Part shown: in pieces, positions 8,292 through 17,222 of the stretch | Position numbering within the stretch: position 1 is the stretch's first letter | How the letters are laid out: the number at the start of each line of letters is the position of its first letter | The notes under the pieces: generated by a model | The model's input: the letters and a program-made list of their open reading frames with translations, nothing else | What the model was told of the DNA's origin: nothing | Databases searched by the model: none | Translations under genes and position numbers: made by a program | NCBI GenBank assembly: GCA_963763885.1 | Contig: CAVXQD010000001.1 | Coordinates: 806,001 to 870,000, forward strand | Direction: 5' to 3' | DNA length: 64,000 bases | Source: JANNBN01 sp963763885 | Lineage (GTDB): Bacteria > Actinomycetota > Acidimicrobiia > Acidimicrobiales > JANYDT01

Positions 8292-8849
8292 TCAACTGGC
8301 CACAGCAAACTCGTCAAACGGCGCTTCGGCACTCGGTGACTGCGGCCCTCCCAGAACGGATTCCGCGGGCAGCGGCGAGGATGATCCGAGCGGATCGAAC
8401 CCGCCCGCTTCGAATGACGGACTTTGGACTCCGACACCGTCTCCGCTGGGCGCATCACCACCGGTGAACCCGAATCCTGACGACGCCGGGACACGTTCCG
8501 TCCGGTCGATCTTGGCGGTGCGAAAACGCAGTGAGGCCGCCACGTCATCGGCCACGATGTCGAACGACGTGTGTCGCTGTTGGGCTTCATCCAGCCAGGT
8601 CCGTTGCTCCACACGGCCGCTGACGGTGACCCGGTCGCCTTTTGCGAGCGACTCGGCAGCATGTTCTCCCAGCTCCCCCCAAATGATGACGGTGAAGAAA
8701 GATGTGGCCTCGGTCGCCTGGTCTGCACCTTTGGGCTGGAAACGGCGGGTGCTGGCCACAGGCATCACCACTCGGGGAGTTCCTCCTGCTGTGTAACGCA
8801 GCTCGGGGTCACGGACAACATTGCCGGTAAGCGTGAGATGGTTTGACAT
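8292..8849 (-). CDS. ssb: single-stranded DNA-binding protein
   Basis: 185 residues starting at ATG 8849 (MSNHLTLTGNVV), chosen because GAAGGAG precedes it and family members begin here; the frame is open 25 codons further. OB fold: LTGNVVRDPELRYTAGGTPRV, FFTVIIWGELGEHAAESLAKGDRVTVSGRVEQRTW, and VADDVAASLRF. The C-terminal tail is Gly/Ser/Pro-rich and ends APFDEFAVAS, without the acidic Asp-Asp-Ile-Pro-Phe tip that recruits repair proteins. It is a stand-alone gene, not in the usual rpsF-ssb-rpsR cluster. Both points suggest an accessory paralogue, as in SsbB-type proteins. Confidence 0.9.
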   Translation of the reverse strand: MSNHLTLTGNVVRDPELRYTAGGTPRVVMPVASTRRFQPKGADQATEATSFFTVIIWGELGEHAAESLAKGDRVTVSGRVEQRTWLDEAQQRHTSFDIVADDVAASLRFRTAKIDRTERVPASSGFGFTGGDAPSGDGVGVQSPSFEAGGFDPLGSSSPLPAESVLGGPQSPSAEAPFDEFAVAS

Positions 8850-8980
8850 GACAACTCCTTCTTTCGCAGCCACTCTGACTGCGTTTCGGTATTCGTCATG
8901 CAGTATGAGGGTGGGGTGTGACACTCAGCCCGTCGATTCAGCGAGGAAGCCCTTACACCAATCTGAAGAGAGGAAACCTC

Positions 8981-9853
8981 TTAGGAAGGATCTGCGAACT
9001 CTGGGGGACGCTTCTCGAAGAACGCACGCACGGACTCCACTTGGTTGGGACTGCCGATGAGCCGGCCGATTTCTTCGCGTTCCAACGCAAATTGATCTTT
9101 TGCTGAGTTCAATGTTGCGACGCTGAACAACCGCTTGGCCGCCCGCACCGCATGCGGGCTCTTTGCAGCAATTTCTCCGGCAAGTGCGAGCGCGTCAGCC
9201 AGCGGATCAGCGCAGACACGGGTTGCAAGGCCCAACTTCACTGCCTCTTCGCCCTCAACCATGCGGCCCGTAAATGTCAGTTCTTTCGCAACATCCAGTC
9301 CCACAAGACGCGTGAGCGTGTGAGTGCCCGTCATGTCTGGGATGAGACCCCATCGGATTTCAAGGACCGAGAACCGGGCATCGGGCGTACAGAAACGCAT
9401 GTCAGCACCCAACGCAATCTGGCACCCGCCACCCAACGCGACACCGTGCACTGCGGCGATCACCGGAACCGGAATGTCTTGCCATGCCCACGCGGCCTGC
9501 TGGCCGAGGTGGGTGATCCGCCCTTCGGCGATCTCCGACACTCGTCCGACCGACTGATCGGATGCTTTGTCGGCACGTTGAGGCTCCGCCGCCGGTTTCG
9601 ACGGCGGGGAATCCGATGACTGCGTTGCCATCGCTTGGAAGCTGCCAAAGTCCAGCCCTGCACAAAAAGCCCGCCCCTCGCCGGAGAGCACCACCGCCCG
9701 CACGTGAGGGTCTGCTGCGATGGCCGCACCGGCCTCCACCAGGCCGGTAAACATCGCGGTGTCGAGCGCGTTCATCTTGTCCGCTCGGTTCATCCGTACG
9801 TCGGCCACGCCATTCGTTACGGTCCAGGTCACTCGGTCGCTCATGGAGGGCAC
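8981..9853 (-). CDS. enoyl-CoA hydratase/isomerase (crotonase) family protein
   Basis: 290 residues. Crotonase fold: MNRADKMNALDTAMFTGL, oxyanion-hole regions GEGRAFCAGLDFGSF and AAVHGVALGGGCQIALGADMRFCTPDARFSVLEIRWGLIPD, then LTRLVGLDVAKELTFTGRMVEGEEAVKLGLATRV. The Glu in FSVLEIRWGL is at the catalytic position. A low-complexity insert (SSDSPPSKPAAEPQRADKAS) sits between the first oxyanion segment and the helical region. Acts in acyl-CoA beta-oxidation-like steps; the substrate is not evident. Confidence 0.85.
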   Translation of the reverse strand: MPSMSDRVTWTVTNGVADVRMNRADKMNALDTAMFTGLVEAGAAIAADPHVRAVVLSGEGRAFCAGLDFGSFQAMATQSSDSPPSKPAAEPQRADKASDQSVGRVSEIAEGRITHLGQQAAWAWQDIPVPVIAAVHGVALGGGCQIALGADMRFCTPDARFSVLEIRWGLIPDMTGTHTLTRLVGLDVAKELTFTGRMVEGEEAVKLGLATRVCADPLADALALAGEIAAKSPHAVRAAKRLFSVATLNSAKDQFALEREEIGRLIGSPNQVESVRAFFEKRPPEFADPS

Positions 9854-9890
9854 GCTATCGGTGACCTTTGGTTTGGTCCAAGCCGTCTGA

Positions 9891-10952
9891 TCACTCGCTC
9901 TGGATACGAACTCCGTCTTCCGCAGGTTGAAGGTCCAGCAACCGTGCGCCTGGCATGGTGGCCATCAGCTCAGCCAAGTACCCATCGAACCTGAGCGACG
10001 CCTCAGGGTCTTGCGGCGCAAGCAACGTAATGGACCCTCCCCGTCCCCCAGCCCCATTGACTTTTGCTGCGCCTCCACTGCTCACCGCCAACTCAATAAC
10101 CTGTTGCGCCCCACCACCAATGAGGTCCGGGTGGAGACCGCGCTGGGCTTCCACCGTTCGTAGCAGTGCGTCACCATATGCACGCCGATTATCGGTGCGC
10201 AGGGCATTGGCCGCGGCCTGTGCTGCCGACCGGAGCTCCACGAGTTCCGGAATGGATGCGGGGTCCACGACTCCCTCCAGTTGATGGATCACCATGCGGT
10301 GAGTGGTCGACGAATCATGGCGTCCCAGAAACACTGTACGAAGCGCTTCCCGTAACCAACATTTCGTGCGGGGCTGCAGGTCGATTGGAACCACTTCGAA
10401 GTCCGGGTAGGAAACCGAGATCAACGAAGCTCCCCCAAACGCAGCTCCGACATGGTCCTGCACTCCAGACTGCAGACCGGCATCGGTCTCGGCCTGGTGT
10501 GCCAATCGGGCCAGGGTCGCTGGTCCTACCGACAACCCACCCGCTGACCGAATGGCCGCGATGAGCGCCACTCCCACCGACGCAGAGGTTCCCAAAGAAG
10601 AGCCTGCCGGAACCGCCGAGCGAATCGAAAGCGAACCGATGTTTGTCTCTGGCGGAAGATGTCGGCGAACAATCTCTCCAAGTACCGGATGGTCTGACCG
10701 GAGCGTTTCCTGCCCTTCAACGTCCAGGACCAGCGACGTTTCAAAGTCAGAAAGGTGCAGAACTGGTACAGCCGGACCGTGGCGCTCTCGTTGTTCTGCC
10801 ACAACGCTCACTGCCGGCCCAACCGCAACGCTGCAGACCAATCCACGGCCAGCGAACCACGTATCCGTCCATCCCCCCGCATCTGCAACTCGGACCGGCG
10901 TCGAAACGCTGATTCGCCGAGGAGTTTCGTTTGCGGGCTGCATCGAACTCAT
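9891..10952 (-). CDS. GHMP-family sugar kinase
   Basis: About 353 residues from ATG 10952 (ATG 10970, with AGGA just upstream, and ATG 10943 are alternatives). GHMP kinase signatures are complete: N-terminal STPVRVADAGGWTDTWFAG, the phosphate-binding loop SAVPAGSSLGTSASVGVALIAA, DHVGAAFGG, and C-terminal KVNGAGGRGGSITLL. The GGWTD motif is like that of D-glycero-D-manno-heptose-7-phosphate kinase, L-fucokinase and related sugar kinases rather than mevalonate kinases. The exact sugar is unknown. Divergent from the lipoprotein gene with starts only 8-26 bp apart, so promoters must overlap or lie inside the opposite gene. Confidence 0.8.
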   Translation of the reverse strand: MSSMQPANETPRRISVSTPVRVADAGGWTDTWFAGRGLVCSVAVGPAVSVVAEQRERHGPAVPVLHLSDFETSLVLDVEGQETLRSDHPVLGEIVRRHLPPETNIGSLSIRSAVPAGSSLGTSASVGVALIAAIRSAGGLSVGPATLARLAHQAETDAGLQSGVQDHVGAAFGGASLISVSYPDFEVVPIDLQPRTKCWLREALRTVFLGRHDSSTTHRMVIHQLEGVVDPASIPELVELRSAAQAAANALRTDNRRAYGDALLRTVEAQRGLHPDLIGGGAQQVIELAVSSGGAAKVNGAGGRGGSITLLAPQDPEASLRFDGYLAELMATMPGARLLDLQPAEDGVRIQSE

Positions 10953-10977
10953 TCTCGTCGCAAGTAGCATCGGTCCT

Positions 10978-11565
10978 ATGAATTTGTCTATCGGCTCCTC
11001 ACGGCGCGCCCCAGCGACCCTCGTAGGCCGTGCAAAGAGCCTGGCGGCGATCACCTTGCTGTCCCTTGTCGCCGCCGGCTGTGTTACCCCCAGCACCACG
11101 CAAGCAGACAAGCCGGAGGACACCAAGCCCGAACTCACCGCAGACCAGGCAGCAATTGCGCCGTACGTCAAAAAGGCCGATGCCATCTGCGAAACCGCAC
11201 GGGTCACGATGGCCGCAAACCTTGCGGCATTCGAGGTACACAAGTCGGTTTCAGGCAGTGCACGACGCAAGACGTTGAAGCTCGCAAAACCCAACGAGGT
11301 TGCGGCATATGTCAAGGGTCAGCTGGTCCACCTCGAAACGCAACAGGCAGCCATTCACAAGCTCACGTTGCCAGAGGGCGAAAGCGGGAAGCGCCTCCAA
11401 GCACTGTGGACCGAAGCGGAATCGGTCATGAAGACGGTCAAAAAGGACCCAGAGGCAGCGGCATACGACGATCCCTTCCGGCCCGTTGCCCAGTCACTGG
11501 ACAAGCTCGGCTTCGATCAGTGTTTCCAGGGATCTCGCCCTGTGGACGAAGAAGCCAGCTCCTAA
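10978..11565 (+). CDS. lipoprotein of unknown function
   Basis: 195 residues from ATG 10978. A type II signal peptide ends in the lipobox LLSLVAAGC (Cys at about residue 36), so the protein is lipid-anchored on the outer face of the membrane. The mature part is helical, about 160 residues, with two Cys (DAICETARV and FDQCFQG) that could form a disulfide. No domain recognised; similar small helical lipoproteins occur widely in actinobacteria. The frame is open upstream to 10552, but that part is the antisense of the GHMP kinase. Confidence 0.75.
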   Translation: MNLSIGSSRRAPATLVGRAKSLAAITLLSLVAAGCVTPSTTQADKPEDTKPELTADQAAIAPYVKKADAICETARVTMAANLAAFEVHKSVSGSARRKTLKLAKPNEVAAYVKGQLVHLETQQAAIHKLTLPEGESGKRLQALWTEAESVMKTVKKDPEAAAYDDPFRPVAQSLDKLGFDQCFQGSRPVDEEASS

Positions 11566-11648
11566 TCGCTCACCGAGCGGACTTCTCCTCGTTGGAGCAA
11601 GCCGCCGCAATTCGTTAGCTGGTCAGTCTTCGGAGCAGACTGCTTGTC

Positions 11649-12797
11649 ATGCAGCGCACAATCTTCTCCGAAGAACACAACATGTTCCGCGATTCGTTTC
11701 AGCGGTTCATCGAAAAGGAACTTGTTCCGCATTACGACCGCTGGGAAAAGAACGGCATCGTCGACCGGACGTTGTTCACCGCAGCAGGCACGCACGGGTT
11801 TCTCGCACTCCAGGCGCCAGAGTCGTTCGGTGGCGGCGGCACAGACGATTTCCGGTTCAATGCGATCATCGCCGAAGAACTGATGTACTCAGGGTTCGGT
11901 GGTGCTGGCCTTGGTCTGACCCTCCACAACGACATCACGCTCCCCTACTTCTTGCATCTCGCCAACGCAGAGCAGCAAGCGCGCTGGCTCCCCGGAATCT
12001 GCTCCGGTGAACTCATCACCGCAATCGCCATGACCGAGCCCGGAATCGGCTCCGACCTTGCATCCATGGCAACCACAGCTATCCGCAACGGGGATCACTA
12101 CGTGGTCAATGGTTCCAAGACGTTCATCACCAATGGCATCAACGCAGACCTGGTGATCGTGGCTGTCAAGACCGATCCCTCGCAGAAGCACAAAGGCATC
12201 AGCCTGATGGTGCTGGAGCGAGGCATGCCTGGCTTTGAGCGCGGTCGCAATCTGGAAAAGATCGGCCAGCACAGCCAGGACACTTCAGAACTGTTCTTCG
12301 CCGACGTCCATGTTCCGGTGGAAAACCTGCTCGGCGGCGAAGGACAGGGTTTCACGCTTCTGGTCCGCAACCTTGCCCAAGAGCGCCTATCCATCGCGGT
12401 AGCCGGAATCGCAGCCGCCAAAGCCGCTCTTGACTGGACCGTGGCCTACACCAAGGACCGCAAAGCCTTTGGTCAAGCTGTGGCCCAGTTCCAAAACACA
12501 AAGTTCAAGCTGGCAGAAATCGCTACTGAGGTCGAAGTCACGCAAGCATTTGTTGACCGTTGCATCACCGAACTCAACGCTCAGAAGTTGACCGTTGAAG
12601 AAGCCGCGATGGCCAAGTGGTGGTGCACCGAACTACAGAAGCGCGCGGTCGATACGTGCGTGCAGCTACACGGCGGCTACGGATACATGCTGGAGTACCC
12701 AATCGCCAGGGCTTACGCCGACGCGCGTATCACCACCATCTACGGCGGAACCACCGAGATCATGAAAGAGATCATCGGCCGTAAGATCGTGTCCTGA
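11649..12797 (+). CDS. acyl-CoA dehydrogenase
   Basis: 382 residues, standard family length. FAD-dependent alpha,beta-dehydrogenation of an acyl-CoA, electrons passing to ETF. Visible: AIAMTEPGIGSDLASM and NGSKTFITNGINADLVIV (flavin contacts), QLHGGYGYMLEYPIARAYADARITTIYGGTTEIMKEIIGR with the Glu of TTEIM region and FAD-binding GGYGY. The sequence resembles short/medium-chain FadE/MmgC-like enzymes. It converges with the MMPL gene, the stops only 5 bp apart. Confidence 0.92.
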   Translation: MQRTIFSEEHNMFRDSFQRFIEKELVPHYDRWEKNGIVDRTLFTAAGTHGFLALQAPESFGGGGTDDFRFNAIIAEELMYSGFGGAGLGLTLHNDITLPYFLHLANAEQQARWLPGICSGELITAIAMTEPGIGSDLASMATTAIRNGDHYVVNGSKTFITNGINADLVIVAVKTDPSQKHKGISLMVLERGMPGFERGRNLEKIGQHSQDTSELFFADVHVPVENLLGGEGQGFTLLVRNLAQERLSIAVAGIAAAKAALDWTVAYTKDRKAFGQAVAQFQNTKFKLAEIATEVEVTQAFVDRCITELNAQKLTVEEAAMAKWWCTELQKRAVDTCVQLHGGYGYMLEYPIARAYADARITTIYGGTTEIMKEIIGRKIVS

Positions 12798-12802
12798 ACC
12801 AC

Positions 12803-15121
12803 TTAGACGCGCTGGCTGTGTCGCACCTCTGAAGCGGACTCAGACAGCAACGAGACAACCCCTACGTGCGCAATGGGTTTGTCCAGACGCGCTTCCATCT
12901 CTGGTTCCGGCAAACCTGTCTCACCGTCGATGTCGATGTTCGGAAGCAGCCGGTCCAGCCAGCCTGGCAGCCACCAGTTGGCCGCGCCCATCAGTTTCAT
13001 CGTTGCTGGCACCAACACCATCCGCACAACGGTGGCGTCCACAAAAATTGCGGTGGCAAGGCCGAGACCCATCATTTTGGTTGTCGGGTCGTCGCTCAGC
13101 GCGAAACCAAGAAACACCGAGATCATGATCAACGCAGCAGACGTGATCACTCGCGCCGTTCTTGCGATGCCATGCAACACCGATGAATCGCTGTCCCCTG
13201 TCACCAGGAACTCTTCACGCACCCGGGACAACAGGAACACCTCGTAGTCCATGGAGAGACCAAAGAGGATTGCGAACATGAACATTGGGATGAAAGCCAC
13301 AACCGGGATGGTTTCCTCCAGCCCGATGAGGTTCTTGCCCCAACCCCACTGGAAGACCATGACCAAGACTCCGTAGGCGGAGCCAATGCTGAGCAAGTTC
13401 ATCAGGGCAGCCTTGATGGGCACCACCACGGATCGAAACACCATCGTCAACATCAGCACCGATAACAGCACCACGGCGCCAATGAACAGCCCAAGCCGGT
13501 CTCTCACTCGGTTCCCGAGGTCTCCGAACAACGCCGTTTGTCCACCAATATGCGCGCTTGCGTTCTTGCCCGACAAGGCCGCCGGGAACGTTTTCGATCG
13601 AAGTCGAAGAATGGTGTCCATGGTTGCTTGGTCCTGCGGCGACGAGGCAGGGATCACAAACAGTGTTGCGAGCTTGCCGCCATCGCTGATCTGGGCAGGA
13701 GCCACCGAAGCAACGCCAGAATCGGCTGCAATTGCAGAGCGCAACGGTTCAACGACGCTTGCATCGCTAGAGATGTCGACGGCCACAATGAGCGGTCCGT
13801 TGATCCCCGGTCCGAATCCGGCGGCAACCAAGTCATAGGCGCGTCGCTGAGTACGTGTTTCGGGGAGTGACCCTTCATCAGGAAACCCAAGTCGGATCGA
13901 CAGCGCCGGGGCTGCGAGCAAAAGCAGCAGCGCCGACACACCAACGAGATAGGGCCATGGATGCTTCGAAACATGCCCACCCCATCGGCTCCAACCACCA
14001 TCCACATCGTCGCGCCCAACAGATTGCGCTTCGGCCGCAACAGTGGCTTTAGAACCCCGGGAGAAGTGCAAGCCATACCGATTGATGCGATGACCCGCTA
14101 GCCCGAGGAACGCAGGCAGAAGTGTCACCGATGCACTGACCATCACCAAGACCGTGATCGAGATGGCCACGCCAGCAGCAGTCATGAACGGGATACCGGC
14201 AATCAGCAGTCCAAGGATCGCAATGACAACGGTGCCACCGGCGAACAAGACAGCTTGGCCCGCGGTCGCCGTTGCGCGTCCGACAGATTCGATCACCGTC
14301 ATTCCCTTGGCGAGGAACTCGCGATGACGAGTGACGAGAAGCAGGGCGTAGTCAATGCCAACCCCCAAGCCGACCATTCCGGCAATTTGAGGCGCCCACG
14401 TTGGGATGTCGATCAACCACGCAACGAGCGGCATCAAGCTGACGGACAACGCAAGGCCAAACAAAGCAACGCCAATCGGGAGCCCCATGGCGATAACGGA
14501 CCCAAACGCCACCAGCAGAATGACGACTGCGGCGATCAACCCAGCCATTTCGCTGATGCCGCTCTCGGCCTGCTCGAACGCAAAGAAAAGGTCGCCGTTC
14601 ATCTCGACACGCAACAACGGGTCAACCGATTCGCCAACGTTGACTTCTTCGAGTTGCTGCAAGTTCTTTGCACTCAGATCTTCAACAACGGGGTACTGCA
14701 CACGGATCAGCGCCACTCGTCCGTCGGCCGACACCGAACCGCTTTGGATCGCCGCCTCCTGCCCGGACGTGATCGCCGTCGCCGCGTCGCTGACACCCAC
14801 GACCTGCGGGAGCGCCTTCAGGCGTCCCTGTAACCGACTGAGTGCGGCAACAGCGGCCGGAGAAGAGTAGAACGTCTCGTTTGATGCAGCGGGGGTGACA
14901 ACCACCTGAGCGGTAAGCCCCGCGGCAGCGGAAGAATTCGCGGTCAACAAATCCTGCGCCACGGTCGAATCCAAGCCAGGCGCCCCGAATGAGTCTTCCA
15001 GTTCGCGTCCTGCCGTGGACCCAGCGCCGATGACAACGATGGCACTCACCAGCCAGGCGAGGATCATCGCCCATGGTCGTCTCGCTGCGAACCGTCCTAG
15101 GCGATACAGGGCATGTGACAT
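12803..15121 (-). CDS. MMPL family RND-type transporter
   Basis: 772 residues with two repeats, each one TM helix, an extracytoplasmic domain and five clustered TM helices. The first cluster begins ISEMAGLIAAVVILLVAFGSVIAMGLPIGVALFG and contains VGLGVGIDYALLLVTRHREFLAKG; the second contains LFGLSMDYEVFLLSRVREEFLVTGDSDSSVLHGIA. The paired GxxxDY motifs are the proton-relay Asp-Tyr pairs of MMPL/HpnN exporters. Likely exports a lipid or other hydrophobic compound using the proton gradient. Divergent from the histidine kinase gene, which may control it (inference). Confidence 0.92.
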   Translation of the reverse strand: MSHALYRLGRFAARRPWAMILAWLVSAIVVIGAGSTAGRELEDSFGAPGLDSTVAQDLLTANSSAAAGLTAQVVVTPAASNETFYSSPAAVAALSRLQGRLKALPQVVGVSDAATAITSGQEAAIQSGSVSADGRVALIRVQYPVVEDLSAKNLQQLEEVNVGESVDPLLRVEMNGDLFFAFEQAESGISEMAGLIAAVVILLVAFGSVIAMGLPIGVALFGLALSVSLMPLVAWLIDIPTWAPQIAGMVGLGVGIDYALLLVTRHREFLAKGMTVIESVGRATATAGQAVLFAGGTVVIAILGLLIAGIPFMTAAGVAISITVLVMVSASVTLLPAFLGLAGHRINRYGLHFSRGSKATVAAEAQSVGRDDVDGGWSRWGGHVSKHPWPYLVGVSALLLLLAAPALSIRLGFPDEGSLPETRTQRRAYDLVAAGFGPGINGPLIVAVDISSDASVVEPLRSAIAADSGVASVAPAQISDGGKLATLFVIPASSPQDQATMDTILRLRSKTFPAALSGKNASAHIGGQTALFGDLGNRVRDRLGLFIGAVVLLSVLMLTMVFRSVVVPIKAALMNLLSIGSAYGVLVMVFQWGWGKNLIGLEETIPVVAFIPMFMFAILFGLSMDYEVFLLSRVREEFLVTGDSDSSVLHGIARTARVITSAALIMISVFLGFALSDDPTTKMMGLGLATAIFVDATVVRMVLVPATMKLMGAANWWLPGWLDRLLPNIDIDGETGLPEPEMEARLDKPIAHVGVVSLLSESASEVRHSQRV

Positions 15122-15211
15122 GAAATCCTCCGAAGGCCGGCCAACCGATCGGTTCGAGTTGGTTGCATTTTCCGGTCGCCACGAGTACGTGCGGAGAACC
15201 GGTTGAGCGGG

Positions 15212-15237
15212 CCCCTACGTTCACAAAAAACGTGGGG
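15212..15237. promoter_or_regulatory. inverted repeat between MMPL and two-component genes (candidate operator)
   Basis: CCCCTACGTT (15212-15221) and AACGTGGGG (15229-15237) are inverted copies around a short A-rich centre, with one extra T in the left arm. The site is in the 158-bp divergent intergenic region, 91 bp from the MMPL start and 43 bp from the kinase start. A response-regulator or other dimeric factor could bind here; this is inference. Confidence 0.35.
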
Positions 15238-15279
15238 AGCTCACATCGGCCACGCGGGCTGTCATGAGCAGCCGTTGGA

Positions 15280-16527
15280 ATGAGGAACCAATGGATGGAC
15301 TCGTACTTTTGGACGATACGGATCAGGCCAGCATTCTTTAGGCTGGCAGGTGTGCTTCGTAACGCAGTCAGCCAATTCCTGGCGGAGCCGCGTGTGCCCT
15401 TTGCTCCGCGTCGAGTCTGGCGGGACTGGGTCGTCGTTGTCGTCCTTGTTATAGCTGGGGTTGCCGAGACGCTGCTGCGCACCGACCTTGGGTCGCGGCC
15501 GCTAGCCGCGTTGCTTGGCATCGGGCCGTTGCTGACGTTGTTCTGGAGACGGACCAACCCCCTACAAGTGCTCACCATCGGGTTTGCAGCGCACGGTTTC
15601 GCCGATGCCGCAACCATCCAGGGCTCTGGTGAATACATGCTGTGGATCACCGCCGCGTTGGTGATTATGCCGTATGCCCTGTTCAGGTGGGGTTCCGGTC
15701 GGGAGTGTGCGCTCGGCGTTGTGGTGATGGCGCTCGTGCACATCCCGTCTCGCTCAAGCGGTCTCGAAAATCTTTTTGAGGTTGTCGCCGCCGGTATGTT
15801 TCTGCTGCTGCCGGCGGCAATGGGTCTTGCGGTTCGATTCCGTGCGGTGTCGAAGCTGCGCGAACGCGATCAGGTCAAAATGCTCGAACGCGAACTGCTG
15901 GCACGAGAGTTACACGACTCCGTTGCCCACCACATTTCAGCCATCATCGTGCAGGCCCAAGCCGGACGGGCCGTGGCTGCCGCGAACCCGGCCCAAGCGG
16001 TGCAGGTTCTGGAGGTCATCGAAACCGAGGCTGCTCGCACGTTGGCCGAGATGCGGACCCTCGTGGGAGCGCTCCGCCAAGGTGAGGCCGCAGAGTTTGC
16101 GCCGCAGCGCGGTGTGGTTGACATCCCAGCACTTGCCGATGCTGCAGGACAGTTGCCTCGAGTCCGAGTCTCGTTGTCGGGTCGCCTCGACGACCTTTCA
16201 CCCATTGTTGATACGGCGTTGTACCGGTTGGCTCAAGAGGCCATCACGAACTGCAGGCGCCATGCCCGGCACGCCACCTGTGTCGACGTCGGCGTGACGG
16301 CTGATGACACCTGCATCAAGCTGACCGTTATCGACGACGGCGATCTTGTGCAATCCAGCGCTTCCGGTTCGTCGGGGTACGGCCTCATCGGCATGACAGA
16401 GCGGGCAACGTTGCTCGGTGGCACGTTTCATGCCGGCCCCGGCCCCAGACGCGGTTGGCAAATTTCAGCCACGTTGCCTCGGCACGCACGACCGCAGGGC
16501 TCCAGCTCGATGAGTTTCCCTTTATGA
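15280..16527 (+). CDS. NarL/DesK-type sensor histidine kinase
   Basis: 415 residues. N-terminal hydrophobic part with about five or six TM helices (VVVVLVIAGVAETLL, PLAALLGIGPLLTLFW, LWITAALVIMPYALF, ALGVVVMALVHI, VVAAGMFLLLPAAMGLAV), then the HisKA_3 dimerisation helix with the phospho-accepting His in ARELHDSVAHHISAIIVQAQAG, then the HATPase domain (LYRLAQEAITNCRRHARHA; VIDDGDLV; GYGLIGMTERATLLGG). No large periplasmic domain, so it may sense the membrane itself. It shares an ATGA overlap with the response regulator gene. Confidence 0.92.
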   Translation: MRNQWMDSYFWTIRIRPAFFRLAGVLRNAVSQFLAEPRVPFAPRRVWRDWVVVVVLVIAGVAETLLRTDLGSRPLAALLGIGPLLTLFWRRTNPLQVLTIGFAAHGFADAATIQGSGEYMLWITAALVIMPYALFRWGSGRECALGVVVMALVHIPSRSSGLENLFEVVAAGMFLLLPAAMGLAVRFRAVSKLRERDQVKMLERELLARELHDSVAHHISAIIVQAQAGRAVAAANPAQAVQVLEVIETEAARTLAEMRTLVGALRQGEAAEFAPQRGVVDIPALADAAGQLPRVRVSLSGRLDDLSPIVDTALYRLAQEAITNCRRHARHATCVDVGVTADDTCIKLTVIDDGDLVQSSASGSSGYGLIGMTERATLLGGTFHAGPGPRRGWQISATLPRHARPQGSSSMSFPL

Positions 16528-17180
16528 CCATTCGTGTTGTCCTTGCCGATGACCAGCACCTCATTCGTACGGGCCTTCGGATGATCCTCGACGCACAGCC
16601 CGGCATCACCGTTGTCGGCGAAGCATCGGATGGACGAGAGGCTGTGCAGTTGGCGCGAGAGCTGCGGCCCGACGTATGCCTCTTCGACGTGCGGATGCCG
16701 CTCATGGACGGTATCGAGGCAACGCGTGCATTGGCCGGCCCGGGCATTGCTGACCCAATGGCCGTGGTGATGATCACCACGTTCGACCTCGACGAGTACG
16801 TGTTCAGCGCCTTGAGGGCCGGAGCACGGGGTTTCCTGTTGAAAGACGCTGGTCCCGCTCTCTTGGTTCAGGCCATAGAAGCAGCAGCACATGGGGACGC
16901 TCTGATCGCACCAAGTGTGACGGTGCGCTTACTCGCCGCTTTCTCCGAGCAAAGCCCAGCATCGGTCCCGTCACATCTCGTCGACCCGCTCACCGAGCGC
17001 GAAGAAGAAGTGCTGCATACGGTGGCGTCGGGCCGCACCAACGCGGAGATCGCATCAGAGCTTCACATCAGCTTGAGCACAACGAAGACGCATGTTGCCA
17101 GCCTGATGAGCAAAATCGGAGCGCGCAACCGTGTGGAAATTGCTCTGTGGGCTTACGACACAGGCAGGATGAAGCGCTGA
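16524..17180 (+). CDS. NarL/LuxR-family response regulator
   Basis: 218 residues from ATG 16524, which overlaps the kinase stop; the frame is open earlier but only within the kinase gene. Receiver domain: VVLADDQHLIRTGL, phospho-acceptor Asp in PDVCLFDVRMPLMDG, Lys in GFLLKDAGP. C-terminal LuxR helix-turn-helix: LTEREEEVLHTVASGRTNAEIASELHISLSTTKTHVASLMSKIGARNRVEIALWAY. Phosphorylated by the adjacent kinase; likely target is the divergent MMPL gene or its own operon (inference). Confidence 0.93.
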   Translation: MTIRVVLADDQHLIRTGLRMILDAQPGITVVGEASDGREAVQLARELRPDVCLFDVRMPLMDGIEATRALAGPGIADPMAVVMITTFDLDEYVFSALRAGARGFLLKDAGPALLVQAIEAAAHGDALIAPSVTVRLLAAFSEQSPASVPSHLVDPLTEREEEVLHTVASGRTNAEIASELHISLSTTKTHVASLMSKIGARNRVEIALWAYDTGRMKR

Positions 17181-17222
17181 CTCCACAACGCACCGGATCG
17201 AACCGGATTGCAGCGCAACAGC

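Noticed and set aside
12798..12802. Terminator between the convergent acyl-CoA dehydrogenase and MMPL genes
   Set aside because: The stops are only 5 bp apart and no hairpin is visible across the junction.
14682..15743. 353-codon minus-strand frame across the MMPL-kinase intergenic region
   Set aside because: It runs through two recognised genes in other frames and crosses a divergent promoter region.
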